NCBI RefSeq assembly: GCF_001427385.1
Contig: NZ_LMGJ01000012.1
Coordinates: forward strand, 595,107 to 659,106
DNA length: 64,000 bases
Origin: Mesorhizobium sp. Root157
GTDB lineage: Bacteria; Pseudomonadota; Alphaproteobacteria; Rhizobiales; Rhizobiaceae
Direction: 5' to 3'
Shown here piece by piece: positions 37,512 through 46,964 of the stretch. Within the stretch, counting starts at the first letter, position 1; every line of letters begins with the position of its first letter. A program made the translations under genes and the position numbers. The notes beneath the pieces were generated by a model, which did not search any database, was not told the DNA's origin, and worked only from the letters and a program-made list of their open reading frames with translations.

Positions 37512-40500
37512 ATGAGCCTCATCCCCAAAATCGGCCTGCCGAAGTCCGGCCTTGGCTCGTTCATCGTCGACGGCGTTGCCGACGGCTATGAGGCTTTTGC
37601 CATCGCGCAGGTCCTAAGGGAGACAAGCCCGGACGGCCCGCTGCTGTTCGTGGCCCGCGACGGCCAGCGCCTGCCGGCGATCGTCGAGGCGCTGTCTTTC
37701 GTCTCGCCCGGCCTGCCGGTGCTCGAACTGCCGGCCTGGGACTGCCTGCCTTACGACCGTGTGTCGCCCGGTTCCGAGGTCGCCGCCCGGCGTCTCGATT
37801 CGTTCACGGCGATGATTGCGCTGGCAGCCAAGCCGCACCGCGCCGTCATCCTCACCACCGCCAATGCGCTTTTGCAGCGCATTCCGCCTGCCGATCTGGT
37901 CGAGGCGCAGACCTTCCATGCCAGGCCCGGCAACCAGATCGACATGAATAGGCTGGTGGCGCGGCTGGAAATCTCCGGCTTCGAACGCGTGCCGACGGTG
38001 CGCGGCGTCGGCGAATTCGCCGTGCGCGGCGGCATCCTCGATCTCTTCGCGCCGGGCTGGAGCGAGGCGCTTCGCCTCGACTTCTTCGGCGATACGCTGG
38101 AATCGATCCGCGTCTTCGATGCCGCCACGCAGCTTTCCACCGGCCAGCGCAAGTCGATGTCGTTGCAGGCGATGAGCGAGGTGGCGCTGACACCCGAAAC
38201 CATCAGCCGCTTCCGCCGCGCCTATATCGAAGCCTTCGGCGCGCCCTCGCGCGACGACGGGCTCTATGCCGCCGTCAGCGAAGGCCGCCGCTTTGCCGGC
38301 ATGGAACACTGGCTGCCCCTGTTTTACGAGCGGCTGGAGACGGTGTTCGACTATCTGCCGGGCGTGCCGGTGGTGTTCGATCACCTGACGCATGAATCGC
38401 TTGCCGAGCGCCACAAGCTGATCCTCGACCACTATGAGGCGCGCAAGGCGCAGGCCGATGGTTCGCTGAAGGAGGCGGTGCCCTACAAGCCGGTCGAACC
38501 GTCGCTGATGTACCTGGCGCCCGACGATGTCACGGCCTCGCTGCAGGACCGTATCGCCATCGAACTGACGCCGTTCGACGCGCCCGATGCGGGTGGGCGC
38601 AAGGTGTTCCACGCCGGCGCGCGCGCCGGACGCAGCTTTGCCGAGGAACGCGCCGATCCCAACGCCAATGTCTTCGACGTGGTGGTGCGCCACATCGCCG
38701 AGGAACGCGCCAGGAACCGCCGCATCGTCGTTGCCGGTTGGACGGAAGGCTCGCTCGACCGGCTCACCCAGATCCTCGACGAGCATCATCTGGGCGGTCT
38801 GAAGGCCGTCGCCACGCTGGCCGATGTCGGCAAGCTCGACAAAGGGCAGGCGGGCCTTGCCGTCCTGCCGCTGGAAACCGGCTTCGAGACGGACGATCTG
38901 GTCGTCGTCGCCGAGCAGGATATTTTGGGTGACCGCCTCATCCGCCGTTCCAAGCGCAAGAAGAAGGCGTCCGATTTCATTGCCGAGGCCGCGTCGCTGT
39001 CGTCCGGCGACATCGTCGTCCATGCCGATCACGGCATCGGCCGTTTCATCGGCCTGAAAACCATCGAGGCAGCGGGTGCGCCGCACGATTGCCTGGAAAT
39101 TCACTATGCCGGCGACGACCGGCTGTTCCTGCCGGTGGAAAACATCGAGCTTCTGTCGCGCTACGGTTCGGATTCCGCCGAAGCCTCGCTGGACAAGCTG
39201 GGCGGCGGTGCCTGGCAAGCCCGAAAAGCAAGGTTGAAGAAGCGCCTGCTCGACATGGCGGGCGGGTTGATCCGCATCGCCGCCGAGCGCCAGATGCGCG
39301 CTGCCCCCGCGATGATCCCCGCCGACGGACTCTATGGCGAGTTTTCCGCCCGCTTCCCCTATGAGGAGACCGACGACCAGCAGACGGCGATCGATTCGGT
39401 TACGGCGGATCTATCGGCCGGCAGGCCGATGGACCGTCTGATCTGTGGCGATGTCGGCTTCGGCAAGACCGAGGTTGCGCTGCGCGCCGCCTTCATCGCC
39501 GCAATGGAAGGCTTCCAGGTCGCCGTCGTGGTGCCGACCACGCTTTTGTCGCGCCAGCACTTCAAGACATTCTCGCAGCGCTTTTCCGGCCTGCCGATCC
39601 GTGTTGCTCAAGCCTCGCGGCTGGTCGGCGCTAAGGAACTGGCCGAAACCAAGAAGGCCATTGCCGAGGGCACGATCGATATCGTCGTCGGCACCCATGC
39701 GCTGCTCGGCTCCTCGATTTCGTTCAAGCGGCTTGGCTTGCTCATCATCGACGAGGAGCAGCATTTCGGCGTCAAGCACAAGGAGCGGCTGAAGGAACTG
39801 AAGAGCGACGTGCATGTGCTCACCCTTTCGGCCACGCCGATCCCGCGCACGCTGCAACTGGCGCTGACCGGCGTGCGCGAACTGTCCCTGATCGCCACGC
39901 CGCCCGTCGACCGCATGGCCGTGCGCACCTTCATCTCGCCCTTCGATCCGCTGGTCATCCGCGAGACGCTGCTTCGGGAGCGTTATCGCGGCGGCCATTC
40001 CTTCTACGTCGTGCCGCGCATCAGCGACCTGTCGGAAATCCAGGATTTCCTGAAGCACTCCGTGCCGGAACTGAAGGTCGCGGTCGCACACGGCCAGATG
40101 CCGCCCGGCGAACTCGACGACATCATGAACGCCTTCTACGACGGCCAGTACGATGTTCTCCTGTCCACCACCATCGTGGAGTCCGGGCTCGATATCCCGA
40201 CCGCCAACACGCTGATCGTGCACCGCGCCGACATGTTCGGGCTGGCGCAGCTTTACCAGTTGCGCGGGCGTGTCGGCCGCTCGAAGGTGCGCGCCTATGC
40301 GCTGTTTTCGCTGCCGGCCAAGAAGAAGCTCACCGACACCGCGGAGCGCCGGCTGAAAGTGCTGCAATCGCTGGATACGCTGGGCGCGGGCTTCCAGCTT
40401 GCCAGCCACGATCTCGATATCCGTGGTGCGGGCAACCTGCTTGGCGAAGAACAGTCCGGCCATATCAAGGAAGTTGGCTTCGAGCTTTACCAGCAGATGC

Positions 40501-41000
40501 TGGAGGAAGCCGTCGCCGAGGTGAAGGACAGCGGCGAGGTCCAGGACGGCGGCTGGTCACCGCAGATCGCCGTCGGCACCGCCGTCATGATCCCGGAAGG
40601 CTACGTACCCGACCTGCAACTGCGTCTGGCGCTCTATCGCCGCCTGGGCGATCTCGAAACGCCGGAGGAAATCGATGTCTTCGGCGCCGAACTGATCGAC
40701 CGCTTCGGCCCGCTGCCGGACGAGGTCAAGCACCTGTTGAAGATCGTCTTCATCAAGGCGCTGTGCCGCAAGGCCAATGTCGAGAAACTGGATGCCGGGC
40801 CGAAGGGCGTCGTCATCCATTTCCGCAAGCGCGAGTTTTCCAACCCGGCCGGGCTGGTCAAGTTCATCTCGGAGCAGGGCTCCATGGCCAAGATCAGGCC
40901 GGATCAGTCCGTCGTCTTCATTCGCGACTGGCCGAACTCGGACAAGCGGCTGGCCGGCTCCGCCGTTATCATGACGCAACTGGCCAAGCTGGCGGCTTGA
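37512..41000 (+). CDS. mfd: transcription-repair coupling factor
   Basis: 1162 residues, removes stalled RNA polymerase and recruits UvrA. UvrB-like N-terminus (LELPAWDCLPYDRVSP), RNA polymerase interaction domain (GDIVVHADHGIGRFIGL near residue 495), RecG-like motor with ICGDVGFGKTEVALRA, DEEQHFGVKHKE, SATPIPRTL and QLRGRVGRS, then the C-terminal UvrA-blocking domain. Normal length. Probably co-transcribed with sdhE. Confidence 0.97.
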   Translation: MSLIPKIGLPKSGLGSFIVDGVADGYEAFAIAQVLRETSPDGPLLFVARDGQRLPAIVEALSFVSPGLPVLELPAWDCLPYDRVSPGSEVAARRLDSFTAMIALAAKPHRAVILTTANALLQRIPPADLVEAQTFHARPGNQIDMNRLVARLEISGFERVPTVRGVGEFAVRGGILDLFAPGWSEALRLDFFGDTLESIRVFDAATQLSTGQRKSMSLQAMSEVALTPETISRFRRAYIEAFGAPSRDDGLYAAVSEGRRFAGMEHWLPLFYERLETVFDYLPGVPVVFDHLTHESLAERHKLILDHYEARKAQADGSLKEAVPYKPVEPSLMYLAPDDVTASLQDRIAIELTPFDAPDAGGRKVFHAGARAGRSFAEERADPNANVFDVVVRHIAEERARNRRIVVAGWTEGSLDRLTQILDEHHLGGLKAVATLADVGKLDKGQAGLAVLPLETGFETDDLVVVAEQDILGDRLIRRSKRKKKASDFIAEAASLSSGDIVVHADHGIGRFIGLKTIEAAGAPHDCLEIHYAGDDRLFLPVENIELLSRYGSDSAEASLDKLGGGAWQARKARLKKRLLDMAGGLIRIAAERQMRAAPAMIPADGLYGEFSARFPYEETDDQQTAIDSVTADLSAGRPMDRLICGDVGFGKTEVALRAAFIAAMEGFQVAVVVPTTLLSRQHFKTFSQRFSGLPIRVAQASRLVGAKELAETKKAIAEGTIDIVVGTHALLGSSISFKRLGLLIIDEEQHFGVKHKERLKELKSDVHVLTLSATPIPRTLQLALTGVRELSLIATPPVDRMAVRTFISPFDPLVIRETLLRERYRGGHSFYVVPRISDLSEIQDFLKHSVPELKVAVAHGQMPPGELDDIMNAFYDGQYDVLLSTTIVESGLDIPTANTLIVHRADMFGLAQLYQLRGRVGRSKVRAYALFSLPAKKKLTDTAERRLKVLQSLDTLGAGFQLASHDLDIRGAGNLLGEEQSGHIKEVGFELYQQMLEEAVAEVKDSGEVQDGGWSPQIAVGTAVMIPEGYVPDLQLRLALYRRLGDLETPEEIDVFGAELIDRFGPLPDEVKHLLKIVFIKALCRKANVEKLDAGPKGVVIHFRKREFSNPAGLVKFISEQGSMAKIRPDQSVVFIRDWPNSDKRLAGSAVIMTQLAKLAA

Positions 41001-41012
41001 GCCGCCGCTTTT

Positions 41013-41080
41013 ACCCTCTCCCTTGCGGGGAGGGTCGATGAGCAATTGGCAGCGTAGCGGAAATCGCGAGACGGGTGGGG
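41013..41080. repeat. dispersed intergenic repeat
   Basis: Contains accctctcccttgcgggg followed by agggt, an imperfect hairpin, then a purine-rich run ending in gagacgggtgggg. This layout is typical of dispersed repeats of mesorhizobial genomes. A shorter relative may occur at 45956-45998 (ccttccagcc ... gagaaggg). Confidence 0.5.
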
Positions 41081-41092
41081 ATGAAATCCTGG

Positions 41093-41773
41093 CTACTCGG
41101 CCTTTTCCAACTCCCCCTTCGCCTTCGCCGCGGCGATCTGGCGGATGGCGTCGGTGAGTGTGGCGGCATCCTGCGCGCCCATCACCGCATATTTGCCTTC
41201 GATCAGAAAACAGGGGACACCGGTGATGCCCATGCGCGATGCGGTGGCGATTTCGTTCTGCACGTCTTCCACATCGGCGTCGGTCGGCAGCAAGGCTTCG
41301 ACCACGGAAACGTCCATTCCCGCCTCTCGCGCAGCCTCGATCAGCACGGCATGGTCGCCGAGATTGCCGCCTTGTTCGAAATTGACCTGGAACAGCCGTC
41401 GCACCAGCCGGTTCTGCACCTCTTCGCCCATCGCGCCTGCCCAGCGGATCAGCCGGTGGGCGTCCAGCGTATTGGGCGCGACCTTGATGGCGTCGAAGGC
41501 GAAGTCGATGCCCTCGGCTGCTCCAAGCGGTTCGATACGGGCATGGATTTCGCGGATGCGTTCTTCGCTGCCGAATTTGCCCAGCATATATTCGCGCCGG
41601 CTCTTTCCCTCGCGCGGAATCGTCGGATCGAGCTGGAAGGGCCGCCAGTTCACGTGAACGTCGATTTCACTGGCTTCGGCAATAGCCTTGTCCAGCCGCT
41701 TCTGGCCGATGAAACACCACGGGCATACGACATCGGATACCACGTCGACGCTGATGGAGACCGGTTGGCTCAT
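41093..41773 (-). CDS. DsbA family (FrnE-like) oxidoreductase, cytoplasmic
   Basis: 226 residues, thioredoxin fold with an inserted helical domain. Active-site C17-P-W-C20 in DVVCPWCFIGQKRLD; the cis-Pro loop is GITGVPCFLI. There is no signal peptide, which places it in the FrnE/polyketide-isomerase-like branch acting in the cytoplasm. ATG 41773 is chosen because AAAGGACAG lies at the right distance; the frame upstream is repeat DNA. Confidence 0.88.
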   Translation of the reverse strand: MSQPVSISVDVVSDVVCPWCFIGQKRLDKAIAEASEIDVHVNWRPFQLDPTIPREGKSRREYMLGKFGSEERIREIHARIEPLGAAEGIDFAFDAIKVAPNTLDAHRLIRWAGAMGEEVQNRLVRRLFQVNFEQGGNLGDHAVLIEAAREAGMDVSVVEALLPTDADVEDVQNEIATASRMGITGVPCFLIEGKYAVMGAQDAATLTDAIRQIAAAKAKGELEKAE

Positions 41774-41830
41774 GGTGCTGTCCTTTCGGGAAAATCCTCG
41801 CCGGGAGATTGGCCGGCGCAACCGATTTGC

Positions 41831-41950
41831 GTCATCCGGAACGCGGGCGGCAAAGCCGAACCGCGTATCCGGGAACCATTCCGGGACCTTGGAGATGCTC
41901 GGGAATGGATCCCGGCCCTGCGCTCGCTGGCTCGCTTGGCCGGGACGACA
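41831..41950. repeat. palindromic dispersed repeat
   Basis: A large imperfect palindrome: outer gtcatccgg against ccgggacgac, and inner ccgggaaccattccggg against cgggaatggatcccgg. It also contains gcgctcgctggctcgcttgg. Dispersed repeats of this type are frequent between genes in Rhizobiales. Confidence 0.6.
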
Positions 41951-41966
41951 CCCAATTCGTCCGCAC

Positions 41967-43784
41967 TCAGTCGGTCCTTCGCCACCATGTAGGAAGCTGG
42001 TATCCGAAAAGCGAGGTCTTGTCCGGGTGCGCCATATAGGTCCAGTAGGCGATCCATTGTTCGCTATTGTACTGCATCGGCACCATGTAGTTCCCTGAAA
42101 TCAGCAGCCGGTCGAGCACGCGCACCGCGGCCACGAAGTCGTCCTTTTGCCTGGCGTTCAGCATCGCGTCGATTGCAGCGTCGACTGCCGGGTCGGCGAC
42201 GCCGGCCAGGTTGAACGAGCCTTCGATATTGGCCGCTTCCGACCCCCAGCGCCCGATCTGCTCGATGCCCGGCGAAAGCGAATTGTTGAAGCCGGTGGCG
42301 CCGATCAGCACGTCGAAGTCGAAGCGCTGCTTGCGCGCCTGGATCTGGTCGCCGTCCAGCGCCCGGATCGTCACCTCGATCCCGAGCTTTGCCAGTGTGC
42401 GCTGGTAGACGGCAGCCAGCCGCTGCTCGTCCTGCGAGGCCGTCAGGATCTCGAAGCCGAAGGGCTGGCCCTTGGGATCGAGCAGCACGCCCTCATTCAT
42501 CTTGTAGCCGGCACCGCGCAGCACATCGAATGCGGCGCGCAGCACCTTGCGGTCCTGACCCGAGCCATCGGTCACCGGCGGACGCCAGGTGCCGTCCATC
42601 ACGTCGGCGGGCACGCGGTCGGGGAAGGGAGCCAAAAGCGCCTTTTCCTTGTCCGTTGCCGGGTGGCCGAGCGCCGACAGTTCCGAATCCTGCCAGAAAC
42701 TCATGGTGCGCTTGAACTTGTCGCCGAACAGGTTCTTGTTGGCCCACTCGAAGTCGTAGAGCATGGCGAGCGCGCGTCGCACGGTCGGATCGGAAAACTT
42801 TTCCAGCCTTGTGTTGAACAGGAAGCCGGTCACCACAGGCGGGATGCCGCTCTGGAAGTTTTCGGCCACCACCTTGCCTTCCTTGAAAGCGGGGAAATCC
42901 ATGTCGCGGTCGCGCTTGACCGGATCGCTCTCGGTGTTGATGGCGCAAAGGCCCTTCTTGAATGCTTCCAGTTGCGCATTGGCGTTGAGGAAATATTCGA
43001 TGGTGATCTTGTCGTAATTGTCGAAGCCGCGCTTGGCGGGAATGTCCTTGCCCCAATAGTTGGGATTGCGCTTGAACACGATGCGCTGGCCGGGCACCAC
43101 CTGGTCGATGACATAGGGACCGCTGCCGATCACCGGCTTCAGCGTCGTGCGGTCGAAGGTTTCCTTGTCGAAGGCATGCTTGGGCAGGATCGGGGTTAGC
43201 GCGATGATCAGCGGGAATTCGCGGTCGGCCTTGTCGTTGAAGGTGAAGCGCACGCTGTTGTCGCCGGTCTTTTCCAGCTTGGCCACCTTCTTCATGCGGT
43301 CGGAATAGGGAGGGCGGCCCTTTTCGGTGAACACGTCATAGGTGAACAGCACATCTTCCGGCGTGACCGGCTGGCCGTCCGACCATTTGGCGTTCGGGTT
43401 TAGATGGAACTCGATCGACGTGCGTTCATCGTCCATGTCGGCGGTGTCGGCCAGCAGTCCGTAGAGGCTGAAAGCCTCGTCGGCATTGCGCTGCATCAAT
43501 GGCTCGAAGACGAAATTGCCGTAGATTGTGTCGATGACGCCGCGCGCGGTGGTGCGCAGGCTCTTGATGATGAACGGGTTGAGGTTGTCGAAGGTGCCGA
43601 CCACGCAATAGGTGATCTCGCCGCCCTTCGGTGCGTCGGGGTTGGCGTAGGAAAAATGCGTGAAGTCTGCCGGCAGCGCCGGCTCGCCCTGCATGGCGAT
43701 TCCGTGTTTCGGTTCGGCCAGCGAGGATTGCGGCGCAAGAACGTTAAAAGCGGCGACGGCCAGCCAGGCAATGGTACGGCGCAT
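41967..43784 (-). CDS. ABC transporter extracellular solute-binding protein, family 5
   Basis: 605 residues with a signal peptide (cleavage near SLAEP, residue 24). SBP_bac_5 features: GGEITYCVVGTFDNLNPF near the mature N-terminus, then FHLNPNAKWSDGQPVTPEDVLFTYDVF. Such proteins bind oligopeptides or similar ligands in the periplasm; YejA-like subgroup by length and the GIAMQGEPALP start. No permease or ATPase gene is beside it, so its partner must lie elsewhere. Confidence 0.9.
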   Translation of the reverse strand: MRRTIAWLAVAAFNVLAPQSSLAEPKHGIAMQGEPALPADFTHFSYANPDAPKGGEITYCVVGTFDNLNPFIIKSLRTTARGVIDTIYGNFVFEPLMQRNADEAFSLYGLLADTADMDDERTSIEFHLNPNAKWSDGQPVTPEDVLFTYDVFTEKGRPPYSDRMKKVAKLEKTGDNSVRFTFNDKADREFPLIIALTPILPKHAFDKETFDRTTLKPVIGSGPYVIDQVVPGQRIVFKRNPNYWGKDIPAKRGFDNYDKITIEYFLNANAQLEAFKKGLCAINTESDPVKRDRDMDFPAFKEGKVVAENFQSGIPPVVTGFLFNTRLEKFSDPTVRRALAMLYDFEWANKNLFGDKFKRTMSFWQDSELSALGHPATDKEKALLAPFPDRVPADVMDGTWRPPVTDGSGQDRKVLRAAFDVLRGAGYKMNEGVLLDPKGQPFGFEILTASQDEQRLAAVYQRTLAKLGIEVTIRALDGDQIQARKQRFDFDVLIGATGFNNSLSPGIEQIGRWGSEAANIEGSFNLAGVADPAVDAAIDAMLNARQKDDFVAAVRVLDRLLISGNYMVPMQYNSEQWIAYWTYMAHPDKTSLFGYQLPTWWRRTD

Positions 43785-44019
43785 AGCGGACTCCGATTGT
43801 GGGACCCTGTTCTGGAACCTGCGGGATGATTCGAGAACGAGCCTACCATCCTACAAGCTGTGCTCCCGCTCAAGAATTGCACTGAACAGGCTGGATTTGG
43901 CAACGCTGTCAGTGTAACACGCCCGCCAAGCCATTCTGTTGCCTCATTTCGGCAACAGGTAGCGGGGCCATTCGGCGCCGGGAATGCGTCGCAGGCAAAG
44001 TCGAGAGGAAGCACGCCAC

Positions 44020-44643
44020 ATGAAGAGCTTGAACTCCAACGCTTACCGCCTGTCGGTCATTGCTGCCGGCGTTGCCGGTTTCCTGGGCGTGGGTCTCATG
44101 GAAGTGTCCGCTCAGCAGCAGGTCCCGCAAGGCTGGTTCAAGGCTTGCACCAAGCAGGAAGACGTCGATATCTGCAACGTGCAGAACATCGTCACCGCCG
44201 GCAACGGCCAGCTTGTCACCGGCGTCAGCCTCATCGACCTGCGTGGCAAGGTCAACCGCAAGGTCTTCCAGGTGACGGTGCCGACCGGCCGTCTGGTTCC
44301 TCCCGGCATCGGCTTGCAGGTCGACGGCGGCAAGGCGCAGAAGCTCGACTACGTGATCTGCTTCCCGGATCGCTGTGTGGCCGAAGTGCCGATGACCGAC
44401 CAGCTCGTCGCCTCCTTCAAGAAGGGTTCCGAACTGACGCTGACCTCGGTGAATTTCCAGAACCAGCCGAACCCGATCAAGGTTTCCCTGCAGGGCTTCA
44501 GCGGTGCGTTCGACGGTCCTGCCATGCAGCAGTCCGACCTCGAGGATCGCCAGAAGAAGCTGCAGGAATTCGTCAACAAGAACAACCAGGACTTCGCCAA
44601 GAAGCTCAAGGAAGAGCAGGACAAGGCCAAGTCCGGCAACTGA
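44020..44643 (+). CDS. invasion-associated locus B (IalB) family protein
   Basis: 207 residues with a signal peptide (ends near VSAQQQ, residue 28). The IalB core is present: GWFKACTKQEDVDICNVQN, LPTGRLVPPGIGLQVDGG-type strand and YVICFPDRCVAEV with paired cysteines. The last 40 residues form a Lys/Gln/Glu-rich helix. IalB of Bartonella aids red-cell invasion, but the family is widespread in free-living rhizobia, where it is a periplasmic protein of unknown role. GAGAGGAAG precedes the ATG. Confidence 0.88.
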   Translation: MKSLNSNAYRLSVIAAGVAGFLGVGLMEVSAQQQVPQGWFKACTKQEDVDICNVQNIVTAGNGQLVTGVSLIDLRGKVNRKVFQVTVPTGRLVPPGIGLQVDGGKAQKLDYVICFPDRCVAEVPMTDQLVASFKKGSELTLTSVNFQNQPNPIKVSLQGFSGAFDGPAMQQSDLEDRQKKLQEFVNKNNQDFAKKLKEEQDKAKSGN

Positions 44644-44687
44644 TCCGGCACGCCTGCCGGCGCGAAGCTTCACGGCACGATTTTCTG

Positions 44688-44722
44688 GAAAGGCTCCGGT
44701 TCGCCGGGGCCTTTTTCGTTTT
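44688..44722 (+). terminator. rho-independent terminator after the IalB gene
   Basis: An 11-bp stem aaaggctccgg / ccggggccttt (one G-T pair) with a ttcg loop, followed by a T-rich run. About 45 bases past the stop. Confidence 0.85.
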
Positions 44723-44875
44723 AAGCTTGGCAAAGCGCAGGTCGTGGGATCTGCAAAGGCCGCATTCTGATCCCGACTCCGGCTGAATGGCCCTGTCCTG
44801 AAGCCGGCTTCGTTCACGGCGCCGTCATGGCGTTCGCTTAATTCACGGCCCGACACGTTCGGCAAAGTGAGTCTG

Positions 44876-45934
44876 ATGCGAATGGCACGGTTGGCTTGGG
44901 CGCTTGCGGCCCTGTTCTTGATGTCGGCCGGCGCCGTACAGGCTGCGGAGACGCGCGCCGGCCTGATCCTCGAACGTTTCGAACATGCCAACCAATGGCG
45001 CGACCATGTCATGGTGGTTGCCCACCGCGCCGGCGGATTGCAGGCCGACAAGACGCTCCATGCGGAAAATTCGCTCGCCGCGCTCGAGGCCGCGATCGCC
45101 GCCGGTGCTGAAATGGTCGAGGTCGATGTCCGCCGCTCTGCCGACGGCGCTTTCATCGTCATGCACGACAGTTGGCTCGACCGCACAACCACCTGCCGGG
45201 GCGAGGTCGTTCGCCGGGCGCTGGCAGAACTGCGGCAATGCCGGCTGGTGATCGAGGGAACCGGCGCGGCTACCCCGGAAGCCGTATCGACTTTGAGCGA
45301 ATTCCTGGCGGCAGCGAAGGACCGCATCCTGGTCAACATCGACAACAAGCTGGCCTTGGCCGACCTGCCGGGGATGATTGCCATCGCCCGCGACATGGGC
45401 ATGGCCGACCAGATCGTGGTGAAGGAAAATTTGTGGAACGACGCCCGCATTGCCGAAGCGCGAAAAATGCTGCGCCTTGCGGGCGGCGGATTCCAGTTCA
45501 TGCCGATCATCGCCGACGATGCGGTCAGCGACGCCCGTTTCGTCGAGACGGTCGGTACGGCCTTGCCGGCGAATGCCATGGAGATGATCAACTGGCGCGC
45601 CGGCGCGCAAACCCTCACGCAAACCGGCGGGCCGTTGTTTTCCAACCGCATGCGCGCCGCTGCCGTGCGCGGTGACTGGCACATCTGGGCCAACACCTAC
45701 GCCATCGTCAACAAGCCGGGCGGCTATCTCGCCGGCGGGCGCGGCGACGAATTGGCGACGACCGCCAGCCTGCCTGCCGAAAGCTGGGGCTTCTGGGCCG
45801 AGCGCGGCGTCACCATCATCCAGACCGACGAGCCGGCCGCGGCAATCGAATGGCTCTCTGCCAATGGCTACCGGGTGCCTTATCGCGAAGCGCCGGCGCC
45901 AGCTGCATCCGGCCAGACCGCCAGCATCAACTGA
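44876..45934 (+). CDS. glycerophosphodiester phosphodiesterase family protein, secreted
   Basis: 352 residues with an N-terminal signal peptide (to about VQAAE, residue 25). GDPD motifs: H50-R51 in VVAHRAGG, E64 in HAENSLAAL, E82-x-D84 in VEVDVRRSADG, H97-D98 in VMHDSWLDRTT. These match the metal and acid/base residues of TIM-barrel GDPDs that split glycerophosphodiesters to glycerol-3-phosphate. Periplasmic location is expected. ATG 44876 is chosen over GTG 44867. It is the last core gene before the integrated element. Confidence 0.87.
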   Translation: MRMARLAWALAALFLMSAGAVQAAETRAGLILERFEHANQWRDHVMVVAHRAGGLQADKTLHAENSLAALEAAIAAGAEMVEVDVRRSADGAFIVMHDSWLDRTTTCRGEVVRRALAELRQCRLVIEGTGAATPEAVSTLSEFLAAAKDRILVNIDNKLALADLPGMIAIARDMGMADQIVVKENLWNDARIAEARKMLRLAGGGFQFMPIIADDAVSDARFVETVGTALPANAMEMINWRAGAQTLTQTGGPLFSNRMRAAAVRGDWHIWANTYAIVNKPGGYLAGGRGDELATTASLPAESWGFWAERGVTIIQTDEPAAAIEWLSANGYRVPYREAPAPAASGQTASIN

Positions 45935-46072
45935 CGAGCGGGCCTCGGCACAGCTGACCCCTTCCAGCCCGCCACCCTGCGAGCGGGAGAAGGGTGGAAC
46001 TCCCACAATATGGACGCCTCTCTCCGTTCTTGATGTGGAAGAGGGTGCGGGCCAATCTCCCTCGCGCCAAGC

Positions 46073-46098
46073 AAAAAGGCCGCCCGAAGGCGGCCTTT
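46073..46098 (-). terminator. orphaned rpsI terminator
   Basis: A perfect 10-bp stem aaaggccgcc / ggcggccttt with loop cgaa. On the minus strand it is followed by five T. It lies 25 bases beyond the displaced rpsI stop at 46123-46125. Before the element inserted, this would have ended the rplM-rpsI transcript. It may also serve the rightward GDPD gene. Confidence 0.85.
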
Positions 46099-46122
46099 CC
46101 AATCTGTGCGAGTTCGTAGCGC

Positions 46123-46140
46123 TTAGCGCTTGGAGAACTG
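46123..46140. other. attL: displaced rpsI 3' end
   Basis: Eighteen bases that match 60638-60655 at 17 of 18 positions. On the minus strand they spell the last five codons and stop of rpsI (Q-F-S-K-R-stop, with CGC for Arg). The identical core is cgcttggagaactg (14 bases). Confidence 0.88.
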
Positions 46141-46289
46141 AAGTCTATAAAAAGTATTGTTTTCCAATATGATAAGAGAAGGGTTTTTCTTTGTAAAACT
46201 TTTGTTAATTATTGAGGCTGAGTTGCGAGCCCGTCGATGCAAGCGGGGGAGTCTGGCACAGGGTCCACGCCGGCTAGTCCCAAGCCCAC

Positions 46290-46380
46290 AAAAAAAGCCG
46301 CTCCGAAGGACGGCTGAATCGGAGACTTGGTAGAAGGTGAGACCCGGCACGCATGGTCAATGCGGGGGATAGCCGGGTCT
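46290..46380 (-). promoter_or_regulatory. attenuator-like structure
   Basis: Read leftward: a 9-bp hairpin (46372-46380 with 46340-46348; an inner gcat/atgc pair tightens it) that contains the stop of a small leader frame; then, about 25 bases later, a stem near 46296-46315 with a ttcg loop followed by seven T. An alternative stem, ctccga at 46301-46306 with tcggag at 46319-46324, would exclude the terminator stem. That is the layout of translation-coupled attenuators. No structural gene follows before attL, so the target is missing or the transcript is itself the product. Confidence 0.45.
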
Positions 46381-46491
46381 CGTGCTGTCGGTGGAGGGGC
46401 AGCAGCAACATAGTACAGTTTCAGCGGTGGAGGGACAAGCAAAGTCCCGGCGGCGGGCCAGAGGCAGGCTCATGCTCTCAGTCTTGCTCAT
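46357..46491 (-). CDS. possible 44-residue leader peptide with four tandem Cys codons
   Basis: Starts MSKTESMSLPLARRRDF with AGAGGCA upstream, and near its end reads VLCCCCPSTDS. The stop lies in the loop of the first hairpin of the attenuator-like structure. Four Cys codons in a row are unusual and recall leader peptides that sense charged tRNA. It could equally be a chance frame; the supporting evidence is the position relative to the hairpins. Confidence 0.35.
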   Translation of the reverse strand: MSKTESMSLPLARRRDFACPSTAETVLCCCCPSTDSTRPGYPPH

Positions 46492-46964
46492 CGGCTGTGC
46501 CTCTGCTGGATCGAACACCGTTAAGGTGGCAGACAGAACCGCCAATCGACCTTAGTACTCTGCGCAAACTGAAACTCCCGCTTGAGCGTTCGAACGCTGG
46601 CTGGCTCGGTCTCGCTCATCTTGGTCGGCTCCTTCGTAAGCTAGGTTTATATAAGGTGGTAAGAAGCATTGATCAACCGTAAGTAAGCAAAAAGCAAAAT
46701 TATTCCTGCAATTACCTAAAATATTCTACAGTTGAAAAATGTATAGAAAATGCGCCTTTCGTGGCATCTGCTTCGCCAATTATTAGATTATTATTCTAAT
46801 AAGCATGATTTCCTATCGAACATAAGCGTGATGAGTACGTTAAATCGGATTATTCCTCTTGACATACCCTGCGTACAGCCTTACATGCGGCGAGTTATCT
46901 TGATTGAATACAACTTGCCTAGTCAATTTATATATTTGAACAATATTTAAAAGACACTGCATAC
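46492..46964. other. non-coding, AT-rich left arm of the element
   Basis: No credible gene. The right half (from about 46680) is strongly AT-rich and has short inverted repeats such as attag...ctaat near 46781-46800. TTGACA at 46859-46864 with TACATG 17 bases later is a weak promoter candidate for the helicase-primase gene. An origin or binding sites for the integrase are expected here but I cannot identify them. Confidence 0.4.

Noticed and set aside
46353..46682. 109-codon plus-strand frame at the left end of the element
   Set aside because: No ribosome site or domain; it overlaps the leftward hairpins that look like regulatory structure.
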